DNA of 64,000 nt from positions 1-64,000 of the forward strand of contig JAFXUZ010000050.1 in assembly GCA_017524725.1 (NCBI GenBank), read 5' to 3'. Source of the DNA: Clostridia bacterium (GTDB lineage Bacteria > Bacillota > Clostridia > Christensenellales > Aristaeellaceae). Of this stretch, positions 15,961 through 25,276 are shown piece by piece. The notes below the pieces were generated by a model that was not told the origin of the DNA, ran no database searches, and was given only the letters and a program-made list of their open reading frames with translations. How positions within the stretch are numbered: position 1 is the stretch's first letter; each line of letters begins with the position of its first letter. The position numbers and the translations under genes were made by a program.

Positions 15961-18900
15961 TACGGTCCCTTCTTTTCTTCCTCCTCCCGCAGGATGTCGT
16001 ACAGTTCCGCAAACTTCATTCTTTTTCCGCTCCGGGGCCGGCGGTTTTCACGGCGGCAGATGTCCGCAAAATCGCAGCTGTCGCAGGGAGTGCGCTCATC
16101 CCCCCGGATGGTCATCGGTTCGGCGCCGATGTGCCCGCGCTGCATCATAACGCAAAGCTGCCTGGCCTTCTCCATCGCGTGCCCGATCAGCAGGCGCATT
16201 TCCTCCAGGGACGCAAGCGGCTTGTTTTCCATGAACTCCCCGTTCTTTTTCACCAGGCTGTCCATGGTCAGCGGGGGATCGGCGCTGTCCATTTTTTCCA
16301 GGATCTTTACGTCCCGCAGGCTGATGCCGCTCAGGTGCAGCTTTTTTGCCAGGGCGGCCTCCACCAGGGCCCGGTCTTCCGGGTCCACGTCCTTCAGTAT
16401 CGGGTCCTTCAGCACCATATAGTATGCTCCTGCCGCCTCAGCGTCTTTTTCACTGCCCGCCGCGGCGTTCAGGTACAGCAGCAGCTGCAGCTGCGTACCG
16501 TAAAATATCTCCTCGGCCTTCATCTCCTTCGCGCCGCTCTTGTAGTCGATCACGCGGAAATAGATCCCTTCGTCTCCTTCATAGCGGTCTATGCGGTCGA
16601 TGATGCCGTGCAGAAGCACCCGCCTTCCGTCGTCCAGGCGCAGCTCCACCGCGGGAAGGCTGTCCCCGCTGTCATAGCCGAAGCGGATCTCTCCCCCCAC
16701 CGGCGAAAAGGAGGATACCTTCGCCCCACGGGTAAAGGCCCAGGCGGTATTTTTCAATACCCGCAGGTATTTCTGCCCTGCGGCACGGACCTTCTGGTTT
16801 TCCTCTCCCCGGGACCCGAATATCTCCCCGAAACAGCGCTCCGCCTCCCGCGTCACCACCTCGTCCACCTGTTTTCTGGATATCTCCGGCCATCCCGGAA
16901 CAGCGGAAAGGGTCCGGGTGATCCCCTCGATGGCGCTGTGGTAAAAGCTGCCCGCCTCCGCTTTTGTGGCGTCCCATTCCCCGGCGCGCCGGGGCTTCAG
17001 GCCGTATTCCACAAAATGTCTGTAGGGGCACACGGCAAAGCTCTCCAGCCGGCTGACGCTGATAATATTCTCCATAAACAGCCTGCCGGTCACATCCCGG
17101 TTCAGGTCCGGGATATCCTCCCTCCGACGGAAGGCTTCAATGATCTCCCTTGCCGTGTCCGCGTTTTCCCTGCACAAATACCGCCAGGCCTCCTGCCAGT
17201 TTTCGTCCAGCTTTTCGCCGCGCCCGAAGCGCACGGCCAGCTCCGCAGCGGCGGAGAGGGGGCTGAGGGGCCCCAGGGCGTCCCGGGGAAGCTCCGCGGC
17301 GACGGTGGACCCCACGTCGGTCAAAAGCGGCATCAGGCGGCGGATGCGGTTCCAGTACAGGTGGGGCCGTCTGGCGTCCCCTGCCTGGCTGGCGGCGGCC
17401 TTGGTGATCACCAGAGTGTCGTCGGCGGCGCACAGGGCGTTGTACAGGTCCAGCTTTTTCAGGTCGTCCCGCCCGTCGGCGTTCAGGGCGATGTGCACCT
17501 TCCTTTCCTCCTGGAGGCGGCTGACCTCCTCGTCGGTAAATATGCCCGGGTCCCCGCCCTGGAGCGTTCCGTCGTTCAGCCCCAGGATAAAGACCGCCTT
17601 CATGCCGCGTCCGGCCAGGCCGCCCACGGCAAAGCACATCACCGAATCTCCGTCCGGAGGAAGGGAACGCAGCTCACAGGCGGTCAGGCCTGCCTCCAGC
17701 TGCCTTGCCAGCGCTTTGGCGTCGGTGGGGGCGTCCCCATAGATCTCCACCGTTTCGTCCATCAGGTGCATCAGTTCCCGCCACATCTGGCGTCCCTGGC
17801 CGGCCTCGGTGGCAAGGCCGCGCTCCATGAGCATCTCCTCGTGCGCCATCAGACGGTCATAGATCCCGGCTTCATCGACGCAGCGGTACAGCGCCGTCAC
17901 GGCCTCCCGGTTGTTCCGGCTTTCGGCGATGCCCTTCCTCAGCCCCTCCAGAAGCCCGCTCAGGCGCTGCCTGGGCTCCTCCAGCCAGGCCTTTTCCTCA
18001 TCGTCGCCGCCCCGTTCAAAAGGCCTGAGGAACAGGCTGCCGTTGATGTTGTAAGACATGATATAGTTTTCCAGCCGCCAGGCTTCCATGTCCGAGAGAG
18101 GGGCCCAGCCGCTGCGCACCAGGGCGGCCAGGTCCTCCTTCCGGTACCGCTCGGCGGCGCACCTGAGACAGGAAAGGACGAACCTTGCCGCGCCGTGGGA
18201 AGCCGCCGGCATGGTCCGGGGCACATAGCAGGGGATGTCGTATTCCTTCATCACCGCTTCCACGGTGCCCGCGTCGTTTTCAAAATCACACAGGATCACG
18301 CCCATTTCCCCGTAAGGCACGCCCTCCCGGCCATGCAGGCGGCGGATCTCCCGGGCCGCATACCGCGCCTCAAAGTACGCGGTCGCGCCGGTATACATCC
18401 TCACCGAGGAGGGCATCCCGGAAAAGGTCCCCGGTTCCTCCAGCGGGAAGCGGTCCCTCAGGAAGGCAATGTCCGGCGGCAGTTTTTCCTCCGGATCCGG
18501 GAGGACCTCCCGTGAAAAGGGGATCCCTTCGGCGCGGCACATCTCCTGCAGGCGCTTCACGCTGTCACTGACGGGCCGGAAGGTCTGCCCGCCGCCAAAG
18601 GACCTGAGCAGCACCTCCGCCTCCCCGGCGGCGCGGTGAAGCGCGATCAGGGTACGCGCAAACGTCCCGGTGATCACGTCAAAACCAGCGGCCGCGACCA
18701 TCGTGTCACGGAAGCAGCTGCCCCCGGCAATGGCCCTGAGCATCTGCTCGCTTACGTCCTCGCCGTCCACGAAACGTCCCGCCAGCTCCCCCTCATAGGC
18801 CTCATAGATCCTCTGGATATCCGACATTTTGTCCCGGGAGGCGCCTTCGGGCAGGGTCTCCACATGCTCCCGGAAGGAGCCCGGCGTCAGTCCGGCGCGC

Positions 18901-19286
18901 TTGAGATCCGCGATCAGGGAGGCACACTCGGCGATAAAGCCCTGCCTGGACAGGGAAGAACGGTAATAGCACAAATCCTTCTCCACGCGCTTCATCGCTC
19001 CGGCCACGGCCATGCGCTTTCCCTGGTCGTCGATGCGGATCTTTCCCGCGGCGGCGCCCTGTCCTTCCCGCTCGAAAACCATTTCGGACAGGCGCGAGGG
19101 AGAAAGCACCTCCAGGTCGAAGGAGCCGACAGCCCCGAGACCCGTCAAAAGCGTTTCCTCGGTATGGAGGGTGGCCATTTCCGGCACCACCACCTCCAGC
19201 CGCTTTCCCTCCTCCACCGCCCGGCGGGCCATGCGGAGCAGCTCCAGCCTGAGAGCCTCTTCTTTCCCGTATAAAACCTTCAGCAT
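15960..19286 (-). CDS. addB: AddB, helicase-nuclease subunit B of AddAB
   Basis: An 1108-residue protein of the AddB family, which with AddA processes double-strand DNA ends for recombination. The N-terminal 300 residues form an inactivated UvrD-like region. The C-terminal third is a PD-(D/E)xK nuclease: VSRLESFAVCPYRHFVEYGL, then FRVIDYKSGAKEM. The four Cys of the iron-sulphur staple are visible as one in AVCPYRHF and three in TPCDSCDFADIC. The expected partner addA usually follows addB directly, but here the next gene is purR and no addA is in the window. The upstream GH28-like gene ends 35 bp away, so the two may be cotranscribed. Confidence 0.92.
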   Translation of the reverse strand: MLKVLYGKEEALRLELLRMARRAVEEGKRLEVVVPEMATLHTEETLLTGLGAVGSFDLEVLSPSRLSEMVFEREGQGAAAGKIRIDDQGKRMAVAGAMKRVEKDLCYYRSSLSRQGFIAECASLIADLKRAGLTPGSFREHVETLPEGASRDKMSDIQRIYEAYEGELAGRFVDGEDVSEQMLRAIAGGSCFRDTMVAAAGFDVITGTFARTLIALHRAAGEAEVLLRSFGGGQTFRPVSDSVKRLQEMCRAEGIPFSREVLPDPEEKLPPDIAFLRDRFPLEEPGTFSGMPSSVRMYTGATAYFEARYAAREIRRLHGREGVPYGEMGVILCDFENDAGTVEAVMKEYDIPCYVPRTMPAASHGAARFVLSCLRCAAERYRKEDLAALVRSGWAPLSDMEAWRLENYIMSYNINGSLFLRPFERGGDDEEKAWLEEPRQRLSGLLEGLRKGIAESRNNREAVTALYRCVDEAGIYDRLMAHEEMLMERGLATEAGQGRQMWRELMHLMDETVEIYGDAPTDAKALARQLEAGLTACELRSLPPDGDSVMCFAVGGLAGRGMKAVFILGLNDGTLQGGDPGIFTDEEVSRLQEERKVHIALNADGRDDLKKLDLYNALCAADDTLVITKAAASQAGDARRPHLYWNRIRRLMPLLTDVGSTVAAELPRDALGPLSPLSAAAELAVRFGRGEKLDENWQEAWRYLCRENADTAREIIEAFRRREDIPDLNRDVTGRLFMENIISVSRLESFAVCPYRHFVEYGLKPRRAGEWDATKAEAGSFYHSAIEGITRTLSAVPGWPEISRKQVDEVVTREAERCFGEIFGSRGEENQKVRAAGQKYLRVLKNTAWAFTRGAKVSSFSPVGGEIRFGYDSGDSLPAVELRLDDGRRVLLHGIIDRIDRYEGDEGIYFRVIDYKSGAKEMKAEEIFYGTQLQLLLYLNAAAGSEKDAEAAGAYYMVLKDPILKDVDPEDRALVEAALAKKLHLSGISLRDVKILEKMDSADPPLTMDSLVKKNGEFMENKPLASLEEMRLLIGHAMEKARQLCVMMQRGHIGAEPMTIRGDERTPCDSCDFADICRRENRRPRSGKRMKFAELYDILREEEEKKGP

Positions 19287-19321
19287 ACTTTCCTCCGCGG
19301 ATCCGGGATCGCCGCAGCGTG

Positions 19322-21703
19322 TCAGCGGATCACGATCTTCACCCGTTTTTCCCTTTTTACGGGAGAGGGCACGGCCTCGAAAGCCGCCTCGTATTCCCCC
19401 GGCTTCGCACCGGGGAAGAAAAAGATCCCCTTCTCTTCGTCAAACTCCGCTCCTTCCGGCTTACGGACGCACCGGATGCGGACTTCCCTCCCCGAAGGCG
19501 AGGCCGCCGGCACCCGGAAGGCCACCTCCTCCCCCGGCATAAAGATCCTGACAGCTCCAATATCCGCCGACGGCGGAAAGACCGTTTCCGGCAGGCCGCC
19601 GTCCGGGATCGCCGGGGCGTTTTCCCCGACGGGTAGGGGCATAACGGGGAACAGGCTGTCCGGGGGCGTTCCCGGCGCGGGACAGGTCAGGCGCTCCCGC
19701 CGGATCATGTCCCTGTCCACGCCCTCCAGATGAATGTCCCTGCAGCAGGTGGCGGTGTATTCTTCGTCCGGAACATACTCAAATCCGGTCCGCCGCCTGT
19801 AGGGATGCTCCGCCAGGACCACCCGGCCTGGCAGGTCCAATTTCCGCCCCGCCGCGCCCCAGACGTCGTCCAGCACCGCGCAGGGCCGCCCGTCCGGGGT
19901 TTCCGTGCGGAGGGCGATATTTTCAAGGCGTATACCCCGCACATGCCTCAGGTACATCCCCCAGGCGGGAAGGATGCCCAGCATGCTGCTTTCGGGATAA
20001 TCCGCCGGCGCTTCGGGAACGTTGAAGGGATCCGGCAGCCATTTATCCGTTTCCGCATCGTACCTGAACCTGGGAAGCAGGGTCTCCTTTTTCGCAAAGA
20101 AGGGGTTCACCAGCCATTGGAGGGTCTGGGACTTCCGGTGTCCGCCCTCGGTGTATTCCCATTTTGTCGCGGCGCGCCGCTGCCCGGCGGCGTCCCCCAG
20201 GCTGAGACCGCCCCGGAAGGTAATGTCGACATCCCGGAAAAGGACATTCCTGACCGGCCTGTCCACCGTACCCAGGATCATCACCGGATATCGCGGGTCG
20301 CAGTCCTTTACTTTCAATCGGCAGACGGCGATATCGTACGCCTCGGCCGGCGCACCGCCCGCGGCGTTTCCCCTGACCCCCTTTTCGTCCGGAGCGTTCA
20401 CAGGGTTGGTCTTAAGCGGCGCTTCCCGGCTCACCAGGGGCGCCGTCCCGCCGTTCGGAAGCGGCGTATCCTCCCGGCGGTATTCGGGCGTATACCTCAG
20501 GATCGGGAACACCTGCCCTGCCTCCCGGGGGACCACCCATTCCGGATGGTCCAGGCGTTCCTTTTCCCCGCCGCGAAGGGTACCGTCCCGCCCTCGGCCC
20601 GTCACCGGCGTCCGCTGGCGGTCCCCGGCGACGATGAAGACCGGCGCAGAGGAAACGTCCTCCATATCGCAGTCTTCCAGCAGGATGTCGTGCATCGGGG
20701 CGCAGTCCACCGTCTCCAGGCAGAAGCCCCGGCTGCGGCGGAAGCGTACACGCCTTACCGTAACGGTATGGTAGCCCCAGGTGGATTCGGTGCCCAGTTT
20801 GACCCTGCCGGTGGGGCCGCACATGTCTGTGGCCGCTTTTTTGCCTGACGTCCTGGTGCCGTCCAGGACCGATCCCTCGTCGTACCCCGACACTTCCAGG
20901 TCCTCCACCACCACATCGCTGCATGGCCTGAAAACACCGCTGCCGCAGGAAGACTTGAGCACCACCGCGTCGTCGGTCAGGGAATTGTAGCACCCTCCCC
21001 GCACCGTCACCCCCGTGCAGGCGTCGATATCCAGCGCGTCCCGGTTGGTATCCACCGTACAGTTTTCCATGAGCACGTTTTCGCAGCCTGCCAGCAGCAC
21101 GGCAAAATGCCCGCCGTGGAGGATGCGGATATCCCTGATCACAACGCGCCGGCACCTGACAATGGCGGCGGCCTTGTTGGCAAACCATTTTCCCCGGTGG
21201 CCGCGGTCAAAGCGCGATCCGGGCTCCCCGGGGTCATCCCCGGACAGGACGCTGATCCTCTTTCCGTCCGCTCCCCACTGCCCGCCGTCGATCAGGCCGC
21301 CGCCATAGATCATGATGTCCTTTTCGTCGGCAGCGTACAAAAGGGAATTGGCAAAATAGGTATGCCCATGGTCCTGCAGGCCCGCCCAGGGATTGATTTC
21401 GGGCTCGTCAAACCGGCCTCCCTCATCCTCCCGGGCAGCCCGGAGCACCGCGGCGGTGGGAATGAGCAGGTTCACCCCGGAACGCAGGCGCAGGGTGTAT
21501 ACATGGCAGTCGCCCTCCGGCAGCCGGACCGTGCCGCCGCCCTGCCGGAAAGCCTCTTCGATGGCAGCATTGACCGCGGACGTGTTTTTCACCGCGTCCC
21601 CGCCCGGCGCCGCGCCGAAATCCGCCGCCCGAAAAAGCCGGTCCTCCTTTATCAGATCGTCCCTGCCGACGGCCGCTCCCCGCGCCCTTCGGATATCCTC
21701 CAT
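19322..21703 (-). CDS. GH28-like (polygalacturonase-fold) right-handed beta-helix enzyme
   Basis: A 793-residue protein with a pectate-lyase-superfamily start (FRAADFGAAPGGDAVKNTSA) and a beta-helix core. GH28-type stretches are NTNRDALDIDACTG and LTDDAVVLKSS (catalytic Asp pair), and GRVKLGTES, the counterpart of the RIK motif. The usual GHG histidine motif is missing where expected; the site reads SGYDEGSVLDGTR. No signal peptide is present, so it would act inside the cell on imported oligosaccharides, or by an unusual export route. The C-terminal ~200 residues hold beta-sandwich-like segments. The family call is good; pectin or oligogalacturonide as substrate is inference. Confidence 0.8.
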   Translation of the reverse strand: MEDIRRARGAAVGRDDLIKEDRLFRAADFGAAPGGDAVKNTSAVNAAIEEAFRQGGGTVRLPEGDCHVYTLRLRSGVNLLIPTAAVLRAAREDEGGRFDEPEINPWAGLQDHGHTYFANSLLYAADEKDIMIYGGGLIDGGQWGADGKRISVLSGDDPGEPGSRFDRGHRGKWFANKAAAIVRCRRVVIRDIRILHGGHFAVLLAGCENVLMENCTVDTNRDALDIDACTGVTVRGGCYNSLTDDAVVLKSSCGSGVFRPCSDVVVEDLEVSGYDEGSVLDGTRTSGKKAATDMCGPTGRVKLGTESTWGYHTVTVRRVRFRRSRGFCLETVDCAPMHDILLEDCDMEDVSSAPVFIVAGDRQRTPVTGRGRDGTLRGGEKERLDHPEWVVPREAGQVFPILRYTPEYRREDTPLPNGGTAPLVSREAPLKTNPVNAPDEKGVRGNAAGGAPAEAYDIAVCRLKVKDCDPRYPVMILGTVDRPVRNVLFRDVDITFRGGLSLGDAAGQRRAATKWEYTEGGHRKSQTLQWLVNPFFAKKETLLPRFRYDAETDKWLPDPFNVPEAPADYPESSMLGILPAWGMYLRHVRGIRLENIALRTETPDGRPCAVLDDVWGAAGRKLDLPGRVVLAEHPYRRRTGFEYVPDEEYTATCCRDIHLEGVDRDMIRRERLTCPAPGTPPDSLFPVMPLPVGENAPAIPDGGLPETVFPPSADIGAVRIFMPGEEVAFRVPAASPSGREVRIRCVRKPEGAEFDEEKGIFFFPGAKPGEYEAAFEAVPSPVKREKRVKIVIR

Positions 21704-21824
21704 ATCGTTCCGTCCTTTCCCGCCGCAGGCGGTTTTTTATGAGCCCTTTTTCTCCCATATCTTATCATAATCCGTTTTTTATCTCAACATATGTTCAACG
21801 GCTGTTTTTTCATTGTGCCCGCCC

Positions 21825-21854
21825 TTTACTTGACACGCCGGGATATGCTACAAT
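21825..21854 (+). promoter_or_regulatory. Probable glyA promoter
   Basis: TTTACT, 18 bp, then extended -10 TGCTACAAT. A TTGACA at 21830-21835 is too close (13 bp) to serve. A 10-bp palindrome AACATATGTT lies at 21786-21795, upstream of the promoter. Confidence 0.5.
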
Positions 21855-21913
21855 GGCAGTTACGGGGCGCGGCGCGTCCCGGACTATACAATCACTTGAT
21901 AAAGGAGCGGCCC

Positions 21914-23146
21914 ATGAACGACATCACATCCCGGGTGTTCGACCTGATCGCGCAGGAAGAAAAGCGCCAGGGCGAAACCATTGAACTGATCGCTTCCGAG
22001 AACTTCGTATCCGAGGACGTCAAAAAAGCGGTGGGCAGCTGCCTGACCAATAAATACGCCGAAGGCCTGCCGGGCAAGCGCTATTACGGCGGCTGCGAAG
22101 TGGTGGACATGGTGGAGGACCTGTGCCGCGAAACCTGGAAAAAGGTCTTCGAGACCGATTACCATGTCAATGTGCAGCCCCATTCCGGCAGCCAGGCCAA
22201 CCTGGCCGCCTACCAGGCCGTGATGCAGCCCGGGGATACCCTGCTCTCCATGAGCCTGAACGACGGCGGCCACCTGACCCACGGCGCAAGCGTGAACCAG
22301 AGCGGCAAATTATACAATATCGTTTTTTACGGCACCGATCCCTCCGGCCGCATCGACATGGAGGACGTTCGCAAAAAGGCCCTGGAAACCCATCCGAAGG
22401 TGATCCTCGCCGGCGCCAGCGCCTACGCCCGGATCATCGATTTTGACGCTTTCCGGGCCATCGCCGATGAAGTCGGGGCCTTTTTCATGGTGGACATGGC
22501 CCACATCGCGGGCCTGGTGGCCGCCCACGTCCATCCCAGCCCCTTTGCCGCAGGCGCGGACATCATCACCACCACCACCCATAAGACCCTGCGCGGGCCC
22601 AGGGGCGGCCTGATCTTCTGCAAGCCCGAACTGGCCAAGAAGGTGGACAGCTGTGTCTTCCCCCGCACGCAGGGCGGCCCGCTGGAGCACGTCATCGCCG
22701 GCAAGTGCGTCGCCGCCGCCGAAGCGCTGGAGCCCTCCTTTGCCGAATATGGGAAGAACATCGTGGAAAACTGCAGCGCCATGGCGGATGAGTTCCTGAA
22801 AATGGGCTATGACCTGGCCACCGGCGGCACCGACAACCACCTGATGCTTCTGGACCTGACCAAAAAGAACGTTACCGGGCTGGACCTGCAGAACGCCCTG
22901 GACAGGTGTAATATCACCCTGAACAAGAACTGCGTGCCCAACGAGCAGCGCTCTCCCTCGGTGACCAGCGGCGTGCGCATCGGCACCGCGGCCATGACCA
23001 CCCGCGGGTTCGGCAAGGCCCAGTTCATCGCCACGGCCCACCTGATCGACCGGGCCGTGAACGCCCTGGCGGAGGGGACCTTCAGCGATGCCGTCGCTGC
23101 CGAGATCGGCGCCGAAGCCCGGGCCCTGATCGCCTCGGTCGGATAA
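21914..23146 (+). CDS. glyA: Serine hydroxymethyltransferase
   Basis: A 410-residue PLP enzyme that interconverts serine and glycine and charges tetrahydrofolate with one-carbon units. Near the N-terminus are [13 protein letters not shown] and [20 protein letters not shown]; the PLP-binding Lys is in [14 protein letters not shown] (about residue 222). Length matches bacterial GlyA. The start at 21914 has AAAGGAG upstream; a 41-residue-longer frame would run through the promoter. The enzyme ties to purine synthesis, but no clear PurBox was found here. Its transcript ends at 23160-23183. Confidence 0.97.
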   Translation: MNDITSRVFDLIAQEEKRQGETIELIASENFVSEDVKKAVGSCLTNKYAEGLPGKRYYGGCEVVDMVEDLCRETWKKVFETDYHVNVQPHSGSQANLAAYQAVMQPGDTLLSMSLNDGGHLTHGASVNQSGKLYNIVFYGTDPSGRIDMEDVRKKALETHPKVILAGASAYARIIDFDAFRAIADEVGAFFMVDMAHIAGLVAAHVHPSPFAAGADIITTTTHKTLRGPRGGLIFCKPELAKKVDSCVFPRTQGGPLEHVIAGKCVAAAEALEPSFAEYGKNIVENCSAMADEFLKMGYDLATGGTDNHLMLLDLTKKNVTGLDLQNALDRCNITLNKNCVPNEQRSPSVTSGVRIGTAAMTTRGFGKAQFIATAHLIDRAVNALAEGTFSDAVAAEIGAEARALIASVG

Positions 23147-23159
23147 AACAGTCTTTTTT

Positions 23160-23183
23160 GCGGGGGCCTTCCCCCGCTTTTTT
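23160..23183 (+). terminator. Terminator of glyA
   Basis: Stem GCGGGGG (23160-23166), loop CCTT, CCCCCGC, then six T. Confidence 0.93.
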
Positions 23184-23202
23184 CATTTGAATGGGAGTAC
23201 CT

Positions 23203-23826
23203 ATGGATATCGTCATCATCGTCGGCGAAAATGACGCCGCGCCGTATCAGGAAAAGCTGGACTCCGCAGCGCCGGGCCGCTTCCTGGCCGCCGCCCTTCC
23301 CTGCGGGGACTGGGACAGGGACCTGAGCCCATGGCCCGCTCCCGCCGCCTTCAAAAAGGGCCGGGACTTTGCCGGAGAAGCGCCTTCTTTCCTGCCGACG
23401 GCCGTCAGCGCAATGGAAAAAGCCGGGGAAGCCCTTGCTTCTCCCCCGGCGCACCGGATCGTCGCGGGCTACAGCCTGGCCGGCCTTTTCGCCCTGTGGA
23501 CGCTGACCCGGACGTCCCTCTTCGACTGTGCCGCCTGTGCCAGCCCCTCCCTGTGGTTCCCCGGCTGGATGGAGTGGCTTAACGCCCACCCCCTGAAGCC
23601 GGAACGCCCCAGGGTGGCCCTCAGCCTGGGAGACCGGGAGGAAAAGACCCGCAATCCGGTCCTCTCCGCCGTGGGCGAAGGCGTCCGTGGCACCAGGGAT
23701 CTGCTCCTTTCAAGGGATGTTCCCTGCACCCTGCGCATGGACGCGGGGGGACATTTTGAGGACGCCGAAAACCGCACTGTCCGAACGATCCTGGATCTTT
23801 TCCGCGGGGAAGAAAGCCTTTCCTGA
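23203..23826 (+). CDS. Alpha/beta hydrolase, esterase-like
   Basis: A 207-residue cytoplasmic protein with an alpha/beta hydrolase nucleophile elbow AGYSLAGLFALW (Ser of GxSxxG near residue 93) and a C-terminal AGGHFEDAENRT that supplies the catalytic His. It resembles the ferric-enterobactin/IroE esterase group (COG2819) in size and motif order. The start at 23203 is chosen for GGGAG six bases upstream; an ATG four codons earlier is possible. It has no operon partner, and the substrate is unknown. Confidence 0.75.
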   Translation: MDIVIIVGENDAAPYQEKLDSAAPGRFLAAALPCGDWDRDLSPWPAPAAFKKGRDFAGEAPSFLPTAVSAMEKAGEALASPPAHRIVAGYSLAGLFALWTLTRTSLFDCAACASPSLWFPGWMEWLNAHPLKPERPRVALSLGDREEKTRNPVLSAVGEGVRGTRDLLLSRDVPCTLRMDAGGHFEDAENRTVRTILDLFRGEESLS

Positions 23827-23851
23827 TCTCACCGGCGCCGGGCGTCGCGGG

Positions 23852-23870
23852 AAAATCCGCTGCCTGCGGA
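23852..23870 (-). terminator. Terminator of the YbaK gene
   Basis: On the minus strand TCCGC, loop AGGCA, GCGGA, then TTTTCCC. The stem is short and sits 30 bp after the stop. Confidence 0.55.
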
Positions 23871-23900
23871 CCTGCCGCCTGCCGGGTCTTCATGCGGCAT

Positions 23901-24377
23901 TCAAACCGCGGAAGCCTCCCTGCATACGTCCACCCAGCCCTGCGCCCGGCCCAGGCACTCAAGTTCCTCCGGGCTGAGGCAGATGGCGCTGTTCCCCGTC
24001 CCGCAGGCCGGATACACCGTATCAAAGCGCTTCAGGCTTTCATCCAGGTACACCTTCACGCCTTCGTTGACTCCAAATGGGCACACACCGCCCATGGGAT
24101 AGCCCACCCGTTCTTCCAATTGGTCCGGACGGAGCATTCGCGCCTTGGCCGCAAACGTGCTCTTGAATTTGGCGTTGTCGATCTTCACATCCCCGGCGGC
24201 CACCACCAGTACCGTTTCACCCGACACATCAAAGGCCATGGTTTTGGCGATGCGCTTTTCCTCGCATCCCAGGGCCTGCGCCGCCAGGGCCACCGTAGCG
24301 CTGCTTTCGTCAAGCACCCTTATCCTGTCCGCGCAGCCGAACTTACTGAGATATGTCCTGACCTTTTCCACCGACAT
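23901..24377 (-). CDS. ybaK: YbaK/EbsC family aminoacyl-tRNA deacylase
   Basis: A 158-residue protein of the YbaK/ProX fold, which removes mischarged amino acids (often Cys from tRNA-Pro). The conserved Lys is in EKRIAKTMAFDV and the GG loop in YPMGGVCPFGV. The C-terminal VYPACGTGNSAICLSPEEL is typical of the clostridial branch. The ATG has GGAGG nine bases upstream. It is divergent from tcdA. Confidence 0.88.
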   Translation of the reverse strand: MSVEKVRTYLSKFGCADRIRVLDESSATVALAAQALGCEEKRIAKTMAFDVSGETVLVVAAGDVKIDNAKFKSTFAAKARMLRPDQLEERVGYPMGGVCPFGVNEGVKVYLDESLKRFDTVYPACGTGNSAICLSPEELECLGRAQGWVDVCREASAV

Positions 24378-24524
24378 GGTCGATCCCTCCGTTTTTATAA
24401 CTGTCCTGCGTTTGCTATGGCCGCCCTGCTGCGGGACCGCGAATCGGCCCCGGGCGTTCCGAACACGATATTACACCCGGATCAGGACCGGAATCAATGC
24501 TTTTTCCGTTAACAGGAGGTCCGC

Positions 24525-25256
24525 ATGACTGACACCGGCTTTCTCCAGCTTTCCCGCACCCGTCGATTGCTTGGAAACCGCGCCATGGAACGGCTTGAAA
24601 ACAGCCGCGTGGCCGTCTTTGGCCTGGGCGGTGTCGGCGGGACCTGCGCCGAGGCGCTGCTGCGCTGCGGTGTGGGCCGCCTGACGCTGGTGGACGGCGA
24701 CACCGTCAGCCTGAGCAACCTGAACCGCCAGATCTTCGCCACCCGGGAAACCGTGGGCATGGACAAGACCGACGCAGCCCTCATCCGGCTGCGCGCCATC
24801 CGGCCGGAATGCGAAATAAGCGCCGTAAAGGCTTTCGTTCTCCCGGAAAACATCGGCGATTTCGATTTTTCCGCCTGGGATTACGCCGTGGACTGCGTCG
24901 ATACCGTCGCAGCCAAGATCGCCATCGTCAAGGCGGCCCTTGCCGCCGGGACCCGGGTGATCTCCTGCATGGGCACCGGCAACAAACTGGATCCCACAGC
25001 CCTCAGGGTGGCCGATATCTACGAGACCTCAGTCTGTCCCCTGGCCAGGATCATGCGTTCACTGTGCCGCAAAAACGGCATCCCGGCCCTGAAAGTAGTC
25101 TATTCCACCGAAACGCCCCTCGTCCCCCGGGGGGAGGACGGGGAGGCCGCCCCAAAGGGAAAGCACGTCCCCGCCAGCGTTTCCTTCGTGCCTCCCGCGG
25201 CGGGATATATCCTGGCCTCCCGTGTGGTCCGGGACCTGGCCGCAGGCGGCGACTGA
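24525..25256 (+). CDS. tcdA: tRNA threonylcarbamoyladenosine dehydratase
   Basis: A 243-residue E1-like enzyme that converts t6A37 of tRNA to its cyclic form. The adenylation loop FGLGGVGGTCAEALLRCGVG, DGDTVSLSNLNRQ and CMGTGNKLDPT are diagnostic of TcdA/CsdL rather than MoeB. The ATG follows AGGAGG. The next gene, a TtcA-like PP-loop enzyme, starts 20 bp after its stop, so the pair forms a small tRNA-modification unit. Confidence 0.93.
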   Translation: MTDTGFLQLSRTRRLLGNRAMERLENSRVAVFGLGGVGGTCAEALLRCGVGRLTLVDGDTVSLSNLNRQIFATRETVGMDKTDAALIRLRAIRPECEISAVKAFVLPENIGDFDFSAWDYAVDCVDTVAAKIAIVKAALAAGTRVISCMGTGNKLDPTALRVADIYETSVCPLARIMRSLCRKNGIPALKVVYSTETPLVPRGEDGEAAPKGKHVPASVSFVPPAAGYILASRVVRDLAAGGD

Positions 25257-25276
25257 CCTGAATACGGAGGCTGACC

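Noticed and set aside
15788..16012. Arg/Lys-rich 74-codon minus-strand frame
   Set aside because: It is a low-complexity reading of the 49-bp tandem repeat and overlaps the addB end.
21786..21795. AACATATGTT palindrome before glyA as a PurBox
   Set aside because: It lacks the CGAAC core seen at the purR promoter.
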